26,217 nt of DNA from an uncultured Collinsella sp. (GTDB lineage Bacteria; Actinomycetota; Coriobacteriia; Coriobacteriales; Coriobacteriaceae), in assembly GCA_902496455.1 (NCBI GenBank), contig CABVAY010000032.1, forward strand, positions 1-26,217, given 5' to 3'. A program made the translations under genes and the position numbers. Position 1 is the stretch's first letter. Each line of letters opens with the position of its first letter. Below the pieces are notes generated by a model, which did no database searches, was not told where the DNA came from, and worked only from the letters and a program-made list of their open reading frames with translations. Positions 13,809 through 23,007 of the stretch are shown in pieces.

Positions 13809-16049
13809 TTAGTCAAACAGACTCGGCATGTCGCTTTCTTTCATGAGGGCGCCGGCAGAGGGGAGGCTCTGCGCGGTGAACTTTTCGGCCGAGACGCCGG
13901 CGCCAAGGATTTCCTCGGTTGTGCCGACGGTGGTGACTGAGCGGCCCTTCTTGGCGGTAAAGGCCTGGACGCCCTGCGTGTTGGTGGTCGTCTTGGTCTT
14001 GAGCAGCGACGTGTTGAAGTTCATCAGACGATAGTCGCTCGAGACCAGCGCGATGTCGCGATCTTCCTTGAGCACCTGGGCATACAGCAGCTTGCTGCCG
14101 CCGTAGATGGCGTTCTTGAGGCGCTTGCGGTTGGTCTTGGTGACGTATCCAGAAAGTGCGACACGCACCACGCGGCCGTTCTCAAAGACAAACAGCACGT
14201 CGGCCTTGTAGTCCTCGGGGTCGATGACCCAGATGACACTCTCGTCGGGTTCCATCTCAAGATCGGTCGGCAGGTACGAGCCCAGCTGGGCCGACTTGGT
14301 GTCCTCAAACGCGGCAACCTTGCACTTGTACACCTGGCTCTTGTTGGTAAAGACCAGCAGCTCGTGGGTGTTGGAGGACGGGAACTCGATAAAGGGTTTG
14401 TCGCCGTCCTTGTACTTGAGCGTGGTCGCCTTCTTGAGCACGCGGTCCGTCATCTTCTTAAGGTAGCCATCGCGCGAGAGCATGATGGTCACCGGGTACT
14501 CCTCGACCTCGGGCTCCAAGCTTACCTCGATAACCTCATGGGGCTCGATCCTGCCCGTGCGACGCGGCATCACATATTTCTTGTTGACCGCGGCCAGCTC
14601 GTCGCTGATGACCTTCTTGATGTTCTCCTCGCTGGAGAGGATCTCCTCAAGCTCGGCAATCTCGCTCTCAAGCTTGGCGATGTCCTTGGTGCGGTTGAGG
14701 ATGTACTCTTCGTTAATGTTGCGGAGCTTGAGCTCGGCAACAAACTCGGCCTGGGTCTCGTCGATGTCGAAACCCTTCATAAGGTTGGGCACGACCTCGG
14801 CCTCGAGCTTGGTGCCACGGATGATGGCGATGGCCTTGTCGATGTCGAGCAAGATTGCCTCGAGGCCGTGCAGCAGGTGCAGGCGCTCGGACTTTTTGCC
14901 CAGGTCAAAGTTAATGCGGCGACGCGTGGACTCAATACGCCATTTGACCCACTCGTGCAGAATCTGGCGCACGCCCATAACACGGGGATAGCCGTCGACG
15001 AGCACGTTGAAGTTGCACGAGAACGAATCCTGCAGCGTGGTCGAGCGATAGAGCTTGGCCATGAGCTTGTCGGGGTCGACGCCGCGCTTAAGGTCGATGG
15101 CGATGCGCAGGCCCGAAAGGTCGGTCTCGTCGCGGATGTCGGCGATCTCTTTGACCTTGCCCTCCTTGGAGAGCTTGACGATGCGCTCGATGATGACATC
15201 GGTCTTAGTGGTGTAGGGGATCTCGTAGACCTCGATAATGCGCTCTTCGGGAATCCAGCGCCAGCGGGAGCGGATCTGGAAGCTGCCAAGGCCGGTCTCG
15301 ACGATCTTCTCCATCTCCTCGCGGCGGTAGATAATTTCGCCGCCGGTCGAGAAGTCGGGCATGGGCATGTACTCGAGCAGGTCGCAGTCGGGATCCTGCA
15401 GGTAGTGCATCGTGGCGGTACAGACCTCGTTGAGGTTGAAACCGCAGATGTCGGACGCCATGGCGACGCCGATGCCCTTGTTGGCCGAGACGAGGATATT
15501 GGGGAACGTGGTGGGCAGCAGGCGCGGCTCCTTCATGGCACCGTCGTAGCTGTCGACGAAGTCGACCGGGTCCTTGTCGATGTCCTTGAAGATCTCGGCG
15601 CTGATGGGGGAGAGCTTGGCCTCGGTGTAACGCGAGGCGGCGTAGCTCAGGTCGCCCGAATAGTACTTGCCAAAGTTGCCCTTCGACTCCACAAAGGGGG
15701 CGAGCAGCGCTTCGTTGCCGGTGGCTAGACGCACCATCGTCTCGTAGATCGCGGCATCGCCGTGCGGGTTGAGCTTCATGGTCTGACCCACGATGTTGGC
15801 GCTCTTCTGGCGCTCACCCTTGAGCAGACCCATCCTGTACATGGTGTAGAGCAGCTTACGGTGCGAGGGCTTAAAGCCGTCGATCTCGGGGAACGCACGC
15901 GAGACGTTGACGCTCATGGCGTAGGGCATGTAGTTGACCTCGAGCGTCTGCGTGATCGGCTGGTCGGTGACCTCGGAGTGCAGGCCGATGACGTTCTCGG
16001 CGTTAACCTGCTTTTTCTTTGGCTGGTTCTTCGTCTTCTTCTTTGCCAC
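13809..16049 (-). CDS. parC: Type IIA DNA topoisomerase subunit A, ParC-like
   Basis: This 746-residue protein is the DNA breakage-reunion subunit. It has F-P-E-I-D-G-F-K-P-S-H-R-K near residues 53-65 and the active-site Tyr141 preceded by Arg140 in A-A-S-R-Y-T-E. A coiled-coil arm follows at about 440-500, and then a short C-terminal beta-pinwheel with repeats such as M-L-S-R-D-G-Y-L-K-K. I see no GyrA box (Q-x-R-G-G-x-G), so a topoisomerase IV type subunit is more likely than gyrase; this remains inference. Start is GTG 16049 with AGAGG five bases upstream. The gene lies 45 bp after the B subunit on the same strand, so they form an operon. The lysine-rich N-terminal 15 residues are an extension before the domain. 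Confidence 0.88.
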   Translation of the reverse strand: MAKKKTKNQPKKKQVNAENVIGLHSEVTDQPITQTLEVNYMPYAMSVNVSRAFPEIDGFKPSHRKLLYTMYRMGLLKGERQKSANIVGQTMKLNPHGDAAIYETMVRLATGNEALLAPFVESKGNFGKYYSGDLSYAASRYTEAKLSPISAEIFKDIDKDPVDFVDSYDGAMKEPRLLPTTFPNILVSANKGIGVAMASDICGFNLNEVCTATMHYLQDPDCDLLEYMPMPDFSTGGEIIYRREEMEKIVETGLGSFQIRSRWRWIPEERIIEVYEIPYTTKTDVIIERIVKLSKEGKVKEIADIRDETDLSGLRIAIDLKRGVDPDKLMAKLYRSTTLQDSFSCNFNVLVDGYPRVMGVRQILHEWVKWRIESTRRRINFDLGKKSERLHLLHGLEAILLDIDKAIAIIRGTKLEAEVVPNLMKGFDIDETQAEFVAELKLRNINEEYILNRTKDIAKLESEIAELEEILSSEENIKKVISDELAAVNKKYVMPRRTGRIEPHEVIEVSLEPEVEEYPVTIMLSRDGYLKKMTDRVLKKATTLKYKDGDKPFIEFPSSNTHELLVFTNKSQVYKCKVAAFEDTKSAQLGSYLPTDLEMEPDESVIWVIDPEDYKADVLFVFENGRVVRVALSGYVTKTNRKRLKNAIYGGSKLLYAQVLKEDRDIALVSSDYRLMNFNTSLLKTKTTTNTQGVQAFTAKKGRSVTTVGTTEEILGAGVSAEKFTAQSLPSAGALMKESDMPSLFD

Positions 16050-16094
16050 GATTTCCTCTTGAACTTCTTATGGGCCGTCGTTATCGATTTGCTG

Positions 16095-18092
16095 CTATTG
16101 CAGGTCCAGCTGGTCCAGGTATTCCTTGCCGTGCTCGGAGATATGGCGCTTGCGGCCTGCCTCGTCGTTGCCCAGCAACAGGTTGAACATGGTCTCCATC
16201 TTGGTGACGTCCTCGGGTTCAACCTTGATCAGGCGACGTGTCTCAGGGTTCATGGTGGTGAGCCACATCATGTCCGGATCGTTCTCACCAAGACCCTTGG
16301 AGCGGTTGATGGAACACTTCTGGTCGCCGATCTCTTTGAGGATGCCGTTCTTCTCGAGCTCGGTGTAGGCAAAGTAGGTCTTTTCTTTGCAGTTGATCTC
16401 GTAGAGCGGCGATTCGGCGATATACACGTAGCCCTCGTCGATAAGCGTGGGCACCAGGCGGTAGAGCATGGTGAGCACGAGCGTACGTATGTGATAACCG
16501 TCGACGTCGGCGTCCGTACAGATGATGACCTTGTTCCAGTTGAGGTTGTCCAGGTCGAAGGCGCCAAGATTCTTGATGCGCTTGTCCTTGATCTCCACAC
16601 CGCAGCCCAGCACGCGCATGAGGTCCATGATGATGTCGGACTTAAAGATGCGCGGGTAGTCCTCTTTCAGGCAGTTGAGGATCTTACCGCGGACGGGCAT
16701 AACGCCCTGGAACTCGGCATCGCGCGAGGTGCGAATGGCGCCTGCTGCCGAGTCGCCCTCTACGATGTAGATCTCGCGGCGGCTCTTGTCCTTGGAACGG
16801 CAATCGATGAACTTTTGCACACGGTTGGCCATGTCGGTCTTCTGCTGCAGGTTGGTCTTGATGCTCTGGCGCGTCTTCTCGGCGTTCTCGCGCGAGCGCT
16901 TGTTGATGAGCACCTGCTCCATGATCTTGTTGGCGGCATCTTTGTTCTCGATCAAGTAGGTCGAGAGGCGTTCCTTAAAGAATGCCGTCATGGCCTGCTG
17001 GATAAAGCGGTTATTGATGGCCTTCTTGGTCTGGTTTTCGTAGGACGTCTGGGTGGAGAAGCAGTTGGTCACCAGCACTAGGCAGTCCTGGACGTCCTGC
17101 CATTTGATGCCGCTCTCGTTTTTGTTGTACTTGCCCTGTTGCTTGATGTAGGCATCGATGGCGCTGGTCAGAGCACTGCGGGCGGCCTTCTCGGGCGAAC
17201 CGCCGTTCTCGAGCCACGATGAGTTGTGGTAGTACTCCTGCATCATGAAAGTGCGCGAGAAGCACATGCACGCGGTAATTTTTACGTTGTAATCGGGCAG
17301 GTCCTCGCGATCGCGACCGCGACGATCGGCCTCGATAAAGAAGGGCTCGGTGAGGTAGTCGGTACCGACCTTCTCGAGCACGTAGTCCTCGATGCCCTTT
17401 GGATAGCAAAAATCCTTTTCGGTAAACTCGCCGTCGTCGCCCTCAATACGCAGGCGGAAGGTCACGTTGGCGTTGACCACGGCTTGGCGGCGCATGGTCT
17501 CGCGATACCAATCGTGGGGGATGCTGATGGAGGTAAAGACCTCAAGATCGGGGCGCCATTTGATGGTGGTGCCGGTACGGTCCTCGTCGCTGGGCTCAAT
17601 CTCGAGTGCCTTCTTTTTGGCACCGACGACCTTGCCCTTCTTAAAGTGCAGGGAGTACTTGTTGCCGTCGCGCCAAACCGTGACGTCCATGTATTCGGAG
17701 GCGTACTGGGTCGCGCAGGAGCCCAGGCCGTTGGTGCCGAGCGAGAAGTCGTAGTCGCCGCCCTGGTTATTGTTGTATTTGCCGCCGGCGTAGAGCTCGC
17801 AAAAGACGAGTTCCCAGTTAAAGCGCTTCTCGGAGGGGTTCCAGTCGAGCGGGCAGCCGCGGCCGTTGTCCTCTACCTGAATGGAACCATCGCGAAAGGC
17901 GGTAAGGGTGATGAGCTTGCCGTAGCCCTGGCGCGCCTCGTCAACGGCGTTGGACAGGATCTCGAAGGCGGCATGCGCGCAGCCGTCGAGTCCGTCCGAG
18001 CCAAAGATGACGGCGGGGCGCAGGCGTACGCGCTCCTCGTCCTTGAGCTGGCGGATACTGTCGTTACCATAGTTTGCGGTGTTTTTTGCCAT
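16095..18092 (-). CDS. parE: Type IIA DNA topoisomerase subunit B, ParE-like
   Basis: The 665-residue protein has a GHKL ATPase domain: E-I-L-S-N-A-V-D-E-A with N48, D-N-G-R-G at 75-79 and S-L-G-T-N-G-L-G at 117-124. A transducer domain and a Toprim domain follow, with E445 in V-E-G-D-S-A and D527-x-D529-x-D531-G in C-T-D-A-D-V-D-G. The end bears S-K-G-L-G-E (598-603). Subunit B powers strand passage and binds Mg2+. Compared with usual GyrB it has the divergent ATP-lid sequence G-T-N-G-L-G and no large insert, as in the atypical topoisomerase pairs of Clostridia and Coriobacteria. The start is ATG 18092, with a promoter-like pair of hexamers upstream. With the A subunit it decatenates or relaxes DNA. 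Confidence 0.88.
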   Translation of the reverse strand: MAKNTANYGNDSIRQLKDEERVRLRPAVIFGSDGLDGCAHAAFEILSNAVDEARQGYGKLITLTAFRDGSIQVEDNGRGCPLDWNPSEKRFNWELVFCELYAGGKYNNNQGGDYDFSLGTNGLGSCATQYASEYMDVTVWRDGNKYSLHFKKGKVVGAKKKALEIEPSDEDRTGTTIKWRPDLEVFTSISIPHDWYRETMRRQAVVNANVTFRLRIEGDDGEFTEKDFCYPKGIEDYVLEKVGTDYLTEPFFIEADRRGRDREDLPDYNVKITACMCFSRTFMMQEYYHNSSWLENGGSPEKAARSALTSAIDAYIKQQGKYNKNESGIKWQDVQDCLVLVTNCFSTQTSYENQTKKAINNRFIQQAMTAFFKERLSTYLIENKDAANKIMEQVLINKRSRENAEKTRQSIKTNLQQKTDMANRVQKFIDCRSKDKSRREIYIVEGDSAAGAIRTSRDAEFQGVMPVRGKILNCLKEDYPRIFKSDIIMDLMRVLGCGVEIKDKRIKNLGAFDLDNLNWNKVIICTDADVDGYHIRTLVLTMLYRLVPTLIDEGYVYIAESPLYEINCKEKTYFAYTELEKNGILKEIGDQKCSINRSKGLGENDPDMMWLTTMNPETRRLIKVEPEDVTKMETMFNLLLGNDEAGRKRHISEHGKEYLDQLDLQ

Positions 18093-18146
18093 ACTCGCTC
18101 TCTCGGTGCTCCCTTGCTGCGTTTAAGTCATATAGATAGTCAAGGT

Positions 18147-18175
18147 AGCATAGCCCAGCCCACAGACGATTCCAA
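18147..18175 (-). promoter_or_regulatory. Probable promoter of the topoisomerase operon
   Basis: On the minus strand TTGGAA (18170-18175) and TATGCT (18147-18152) are separated by exactly 17 bp; each matches the consensus at four of six positions. The position, about 55 bp before the ATG at 18092, suits the topoisomerase B gene. Confidence 0.5.
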
Positions 18176-18186
18176 CCAACACGAAA

Positions 18187-18261
18187 TCCATCGAACAATC
18201 GTTCGGAGTTCGATGGAGATTCGTTTACTCGGACAAAACCGAGTCGGCTCTGTCCGAGTAA
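18187..18261. repeat. Two tandem inverted repeats with alternative pairings
   Basis: The first pair is TCCATCGAAC (18187-18196) with GTTCGATGGA (18208-18217), and the second is TTACTCGGACA (18225-18235) with TGTCCGAGTAA (18251-18261); both are exact. Shorter competing stems exist inside each: CGAAC/GTTCG (18192-18196 with 18201-18205) and ACTCGG/CCGAGT (18227-18232 with 18239-18244). The element lies between the topoisomerase promoter and a 38-codon plus-strand ORF. It could be a structured leader, a small RNA or an operator region. Confidence 0.6.
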
Positions 18262-18277
18262 GTTTGAAGACGGCCGA

Positions 18278-18394
18278 ATGTGTCTTGCTGCGTTTGCGGT
18301 TGGATACGCTGTCGAAGACATGTCGTGCGGATTGTTGGCGAAAAGACGCCGTGCCAAGCTCGAGGCAGAACTCGACTCCCCTGATGATATCTAA
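18278..18394 (+). CDS. Possible 38-aa small protein with a hydrophobic N-terminus
   Basis: A 38-codon frame starts at ATG 18278 and stops at TAA 18392-18394. The product starts M-C-L-A-A-F-A-V-G-Y, has a second Cys (C17), then a basic cluster K22-R-R-R-A-K27 and an acidic end (E-L-D-S-P-D-D-I). Codon choice is like that of real genes here. A stem-loop with T run begins nine bases after the stop. There is no clear ribosome binding site, and the open frame continues upstream to 18149 without another usual start codon. It may be a regulatory leader peptide downstream of the tandem hairpins, a short membrane-associated protein, or the tail of a decayed gene. I do not recognise it. Confidence 0.45.
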   Translation: MCLAAFAVGYAVEDMSCGLLAKRRRAKLEAELDSPDDI

Positions 18395-18402
18395 TGCGAA
18401 AT

Positions 18403-18437
18403 GGGCTGGCTCTGGGTATCCAGAACCAGCCCCTTTT
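18403..18437. terminator. Rho-independent terminator, likely bidirectional
   Basis: Arms 18403-18415 and 18420-18432 pair at 12 of 13 positions around a GTAT loop, with CTTTT following on the plus strand. On the minus strand A-rich and T-rich flanks are also present, and the giant surface-protein gene ends 48 bp away. It can end both that gene and the 38-codon ORF. Confidence 0.75.
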
Positions 18438-18484
18438 GGTGTTCGATGAGCCGAGTCGGCGTCTCTCGCAAAGGTAACTGAGAG

Positions 18485-21400
18485 CTAGCGAGGCCTATCC
18501 GAATTGACCTCATCGGCGGTGTCGTTTTCGAGCGCCGTGCGGCGGGCACTGTAGGCGACGAGGCCGGCACCAGCTGCGGCGAGTGCTGCTGCGGCTGCCG
18601 TAAGAGGAGCGTTGACATCGCCCGTGCCCGCAAGCGCGCCCGCTTTTCCGGAGCGCTTGTTAGTGCCGTGGTCCTTGCCACTGCTGGAGCTGCTTCCGCC
18701 GGAGCCGCCGCCCTTGTCAGTACCGCCGCCACTCGAGCCGCCACCGCCGTCCGCCGTCATCGGTGCATCGTGAAGCCCCGTCGTATCCGCGCTGTCGCAT
18801 ACGCCGACCTGAACTTCTGAGCGTTCGCATGCCGCGTCGGGCACATGAAGCTCGTGCAGTACGGCACCCAGCGCCGAGTTTGCGCCCGGTCGAATTTCCT
18901 CGAGCGTTACGGGATCGAGCGCCACCAGATTACGCGCCTTCGCATACAGCGTTACGCGTTTGCCCACCTCGTCGCTCCAACTCTCGGGGATGGCGAAGCT
19001 CATGCGGAACTGTGCCGTGCAACCCGGTGCCAGCACGGCGTTGCCGTTGTCGGCTACCAGCGGGTGCGTTGCAAAACGTGTACCCAGCGTCTCGAGTGCG
19101 TACTTCACGTGTGCCATGTCGTTGGCCGAAGCGTCCTCGGCAAGCTCTGGATCGTAGATCGAAGCCATGCGTGCGTTCACTCCGAATCCGATGGATGCGC
19201 TGGAGAACGGCTGACTGGAGCCCTCTCGGTACAGATCGATCGTGCCGGCGGTCAGCAAAGTGTTGCCGTCGTTTCGCACCGTGACCATGAAGGATTCGCC
19301 CGCTGCTCCGGGCACCACCGCGCCCGAGGTAGCGACCGCGCCCGTCGGAGCGGCACACGCCACCAAGGGCACTTCGATGCCGTGTAGTTCTGCCTCGCTC
19401 TTCTCCGCGCTCACAATGTGCGTGGCGAGCGCGGAGAGCATGCTCCCCGACGTCAAAAATGTCGTTATCTGATCGACGGGATGGTCCAGCTCGCACATCA
19501 CGAACGGCTCCGTAAACAGATTGCCTGCCAAGGTGCTGGCGAAGATGCGGAAGTGCTTGCCCATCACTGCTACCGGGTTGCCTTCTTCGTCGTAGGTTTG
19601 CCCCACCTTGCCATCGGTGTTCTCTACATAGAGCACGCACCTGCCGTTGTTGCTTACGCTAAACGATGCCGGGCCACAGCCTGCGGCACCCACGGGCTGC
19701 GTTGCAAATGCCGATGCGCCTCGTGCCCAAGTAATATGCTGCAGCTGCTCGTTGACGGTAGCCAAAAAACCCGTGTGCTGCGGCCACGGCACCGCGTGGG
19801 GTACTGTGGCATCTGGCGACATGACGCCCCAACCCGCGATGGACTGGCCGATCACGGCGTACGATGCGCAGCCACAACCGCTTACAGTCTCGTATGCAAC
19901 GGGAACCACCATTTTGCCGTTGATATTCTCGGGCTTACCCAGCTCGATACTCGACGGTGCTTGCGGAAAGCGGAGAACTTGGCGGAACGTCAGGCTGTCG
20001 CCCGAAACGTCCGACCACAGGGTAAAGCACTCCAACGCAACCTCAGCCTCGCTGCCGAGCGCCTTTTCTGCGGTGGTCCCGCGGCGGTGGAGGTAAGCGC
20101 CCGACAGACGTCCGTCGACCAGTGTCTTGCCCACCGTGATACGCGGGCACTGCAGACAATGGTGGCCATCCTTCTGAAGGCGGCCGCGCGAAATGCTGCG
20201 CCACGACGTGTGCGATACCACGCGAACTCCGTCGTTGCTGATGCGCAGGCGCACAACGGACAGCATGCCGGATGTGCTCGCCGTATCGAAATGGGTGTTG
20301 TCGCCGGCGGGGCGCTCGCCCGAGACCAGCAGCACGTAGGCGTCTTGGTTTCCTCTTCCGTCCGTATATTCCACTACGTCGAAGTCGTAATCGTATATGC
20401 TGTCGCGCTCCACGTCGCCCTCGCCAAACCCAAGGGGGAAGTCCACGGGCGTGGGAGCGGACCACGTGCCGTTTGCCTTTGTGTGCACCACTAGGCGCGA
20501 GCGGCCATTGTCGCCGTAGCGCACCGAGGCGATACGGAACAGACATTCTACGCCGGCAATCATTGCCAGCTTCATGTGGGCTTCGCTGAGCACGCCAGCA
20601 AACAGCACGTTGTCGCTCGAGGGCTTGATGCCGCCACGCTCGTCCTCCGATACACCAGCAGAATTGGCGTTGGGGTCCGCAGCGGCGTCCTTCGCCTGCC
20701 CGATATAGGTGTACTTATACATCGACGCGGCGTTTTCGCCGTTCTCTATCAGTGCATGGACGAAATGCTCGATCTGTCCCGTGTCGTCGCTTTCTGCATC
20801 CGCCTCGAGCTCAATGCACGTGACCGCTTGATCCCAATCGCGCACGACAGGCGCGACGTTTGTCGCGGTGGCTGCAACCTCGGCGCGTGCGAGCAGCTCG
20901 GAATTGGTGACAATGGTAGCCGATGCGATAAATTGCGGCACGCCGCCCGCCTCGATGTTGCTGGGCGTGCCGAAGCGGGCATCCAGCGTGTAAGGCGTAT
21001 CTCCACCCAATGCGAGCTCAGAGCGCTGGAGCACATACTGGTTGCCATTGTTCACCGACATATTCCACGAATCGAGGAGTGTGGGCCACGACCCCGACCA
21101 AGCCTTGGTGGTCCACTTGAACATGACGAACTGGAGTATCACATCGACATCGACGTCTGCACCTACGCGCAGCCGCGGAAGCTGGTGTCCATCTGCCTTC
21201 TCGTACCCAATGAACAGCGTGAGGGATGCGGCGCCGCGCACGGCAGACGAAGCGACGCCTGCAACGCCGGCGCCAAAGGTGACGGCAAGCCCGATCTGGA
21301 TGGTGAATGAGCCCGACGTGTTGGAATAGTCGAGCGAAATGTTTTTAAAAAACGCCGCGCCGCTGCCGCGCGTGTGGGCACCCACGGCGAGCGCCAGCTT

Positions 21401-22852
21401 CGCCAGCACCCAGGGGTTGACGTTTAGGAAAAACGGCACCGGTCCTAGGGTAAACTGCTCGGTCCAATTGAGGTCGGTTCTTACCTGGAAGAGGGCCTTA
21501 ATATTGCCGTATGCGGGGTCGTTGTTGTTACCCCAGGTTTTGCCCACCCAATCGTAGGCGAGCGAGCCGTACAGCTGTGTGGCGATGTCCATCGTAAACA
21601 GCAGCGTGCAGTGGTGACGAAGCAGCTTGGTGTTTCTTGGATCGGTGCCCGAACCGGCACTCATACTCTTGTACTGATTCCACTTCCCCTCCATTTCGTC
21701 GAGGTAGCGGTTTGCCTGCTTGGCGCCCGACTCACGCGGCGATTTCTTCCAGTATTCCGGATCCGGATTGCCCGAATCGTTCATGTAGCCGACCGGTTTG
21801 TATCCTCCGCCAAACAGCACGTATCCAGCAAACGAGAAATCGAAGAGGATCGGAAATGTGGGCATCCAACAGGTGAACTTGTTGCCGCCGATGCCGGGAA
21901 ACGCCGCCGGGAAATCAAAGGGAGTAATCTCTTGGTCCATGGTAGTGGGGACGATAGTGGTCGAGCCCGATTCTGCCTTTGCGGCCGGCGCGGTGACAAC
22001 GGCCATGGGGGAGGAGAGCGTGTAGGTTTTGCCCTGGTAGTCGAGCGCAAAGCGCAGCTTGCACCCTTCTTCCAGAAGACCCGATGCTGCGTCGAGGAAC
22101 TTGTCTTCGAGTGTGAACGTGGCCAGATTATCCGCGCCCGATGCGCTGGCCTTGACTTGGCCGATCTGCGTGACGGTTTCGGGTGAGCTGCCCGCGGCGG
22201 GCGTCACTTTGTTGATGCGCAGCGTTGCCTGTCCACCCTGTGGCAGATGCGCCTGCACGGTAAAGGCGTGCGTATCGGGCTGCTCGTTTGCCGTGTCGTT
22301 CTTCGGCAATGCCATGAACGTAGCCTCAGCGTACTGGATGTCCCACTCGTCGAACGTGAGCTGTCGAAAGTACGGCTCGCCATCGGAGAGCGGACGCGTG
22401 GGCGCGGTTATGGCGGTGCCGCCCTGGATACGCGCAAGGGGAATCTCGACATCACGGTAGCCCGCCATGCTAATGGAGATGCCGCCGTTAAAGTCGTACG
22501 CGTCGAGAAGCGTCGTCTCGTCCACGTAGCCTTCCGCAAGAGGGGCGACCTCAAAGATGGTCGTGCCCTCGTCGTCGGTAGTGGCGGAGAGCTGCTTGCC
22601 CGCGGCATAACGCGACACGAGCGTGACCTGGGCACCCGTGATGGGCGTATTCTTGTTGGCGACGTCGACCACGACCACACCAAACATGGTGCGCGAGAGA
22701 ACGAGCACCCTGAAGGGGTCTTCTTCGTCGGCATAGGCTTCGGTGGGCGCGAACGGCAATATGAAGGCGTTTGCGCTTCCCGTCACGCGCGGCAACATAA
22801 TGCTCGCCAGCGAGGATGCTCCGGCAACAAGTAACGAACGGCGATCAAGCAT
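18485..22852 (-). CDS. Very large Tat-exported, sortase-anchored surface protein
   Basis: This 1455-residue protein begins M-L-D-R-R-S-L-L-V-A, a twin-arginine-type signal with a hydrophobic stretch; cleavage is plausible after A-Y-A (residue 41). Residues about 57-130 look like a carboxypeptidase-regulatory-like beta domain (ITGAQVTLVSRYAAGKQLSA, with D-D-E-G). The long centre is not recognised and seems beta-rich. A Gly/Ser-rich linker (about 1367-1395) leads to the sorting motif LAGTG (1407-1411), a hydrophobic helix (about 1416-1436) and R-R. The tail after R-R is unusually long (about 17 residues, acidic). ATG 22852 is six bases after GGGAG; an earlier in-frame start at 22948 lacks this. 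It stands on the cell wall facing the host or mucus; ligand unknown. The LuxR-type gene upstream may regulate it. Confidence 0.8.
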   Translation of the reverse strand: MLDRRSLLVAGASSLASIMLPRVTGSANAFILPFAPTEAYADEEDPFRVLVLSRTMFGVVVVDVANKNTPITGAQVTLVSRYAAGKQLSATTDDEGTTIFEVAPLAEGYVDETTLLDAYDFNGGISISMAGYRDVEIPLARIQGGTAITAPTRPLSDGEPYFRQLTFDEWDIQYAEATFMALPKNDTANEQPDTHAFTVQAHLPQGGQATLRINKVTPAAGSSPETVTQIGQVKASASGADNLATFTLEDKFLDAASGLLEEGCKLRFALDYQGKTYTLSSPMAVVTAPAAKAESGSTTIVPTTMDQEITPFDFPAAFPGIGGNKFTCWMPTFPILFDFSFAGYVLFGGGYKPVGYMNDSGNPDPEYWKKSPRESGAKQANRYLDEMEGKWNQYKSMSAGSGTDPRNTKLLRHHCTLLFTMDIATQLYGSLAYDWVGKTWGNNNDPAYGNIKALFQVRTDLNWTEQFTLGPVPFFLNVNPWVLAKLALAVGAHTRGSGAAFFKNISLDYSNTSGSFTIQIGLAVTFGAGVAGVASSAVRGAASLTLFIGYEKADGHQLPRLRVGADVDVDVILQFVMFKWTTKAWSGSWPTLLDSWNMSVNNGNQYVLQRSELALGGDTPYTLDARFGTPSNIEAGGVPQFIASATIVTNSELLARAEVAATATNVAPVVRDWDQAVTCIELEADAESDDTGQIEHFVHALIENGENAASMYKYTYIGQAKDAAADPNANSAGVSEDERGGIKPSSDNVLFAGVLSEAHMKLAMIAGVECLFRIASVRYGDNGRSRLVVHTKANGTWSAPTPVDFPLGFGEGDVERDSIYDYDFDVVEYTDGRGNQDAYVLLVSGERPAGDNTHFDTASTSGMLSVVRLRISNDGVRVVSHTSWRSISRGRLQKDGHHCLQCPRITVGKTLVDGRLSGAYLHRRGTTAEKALGSEAEVALECFTLWSDVSGDSLTFRQVLRFPQAPSSIELGKPENINGKMVVPVAYETVSGCGCASYAVIGQSIAGWGVMSPDATVPHAVPWPQHTGFLATVNEQLQHITWARGASAFATQPVGAAGCGPASFSVSNNGRCVLYVENTDGKVGQTYDEEGNPVAVMGKHFRIFASTLAGNLFTEPFVMCELDHPVDQITTFLTSGSMLSALATHIVSAEKSEAELHGIEVPLVACAAPTGAVATSGAVVPGAAGESFMVTVRNDGNTLLTAGTIDLYREGSSQPFSSASIGFGVNARMASIYDPELAEDASANDMAHVKYALETLGTRFATHPLVADNGNAVLAPGCTAQFRMSFAIPESWSDEVGKRVTLYAKARNLVALDPVTLEEIRPGANSALGAVLHELHVPDAACERSEVQVGVCDSADTTGLHDAPMTADGGGGSSGGGTDKGGGSGGSSSSSGKDHGTNKRSGKAGALAGTGDVNAPLTAAAAALAAAGAGLVAYSARRTALENDTADEVNSDRPR

Positions 22853-23007
22853 CTTTGGCTCCCATCCCGCAAACATCGGAGGAAATAATCCTATTTTGCG
22901 AGAAGGTGCCCCGTGGCGGTAGTGCCGTTCAAGGGTCAAAATGTCCAAATTGATCGAGCGAAGCGCCGGGTTCCGGAACGCGTTCGATGCGCTTGGTAGT
23001 CCGGTCG

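Noticed and set aside
14364..17081. Long plus-strand frames across the topoisomerase genes
   Set aside because: They show repeated L-G-V-D-style shadow composition and overlap fully with two well-identified minus-strand genes.
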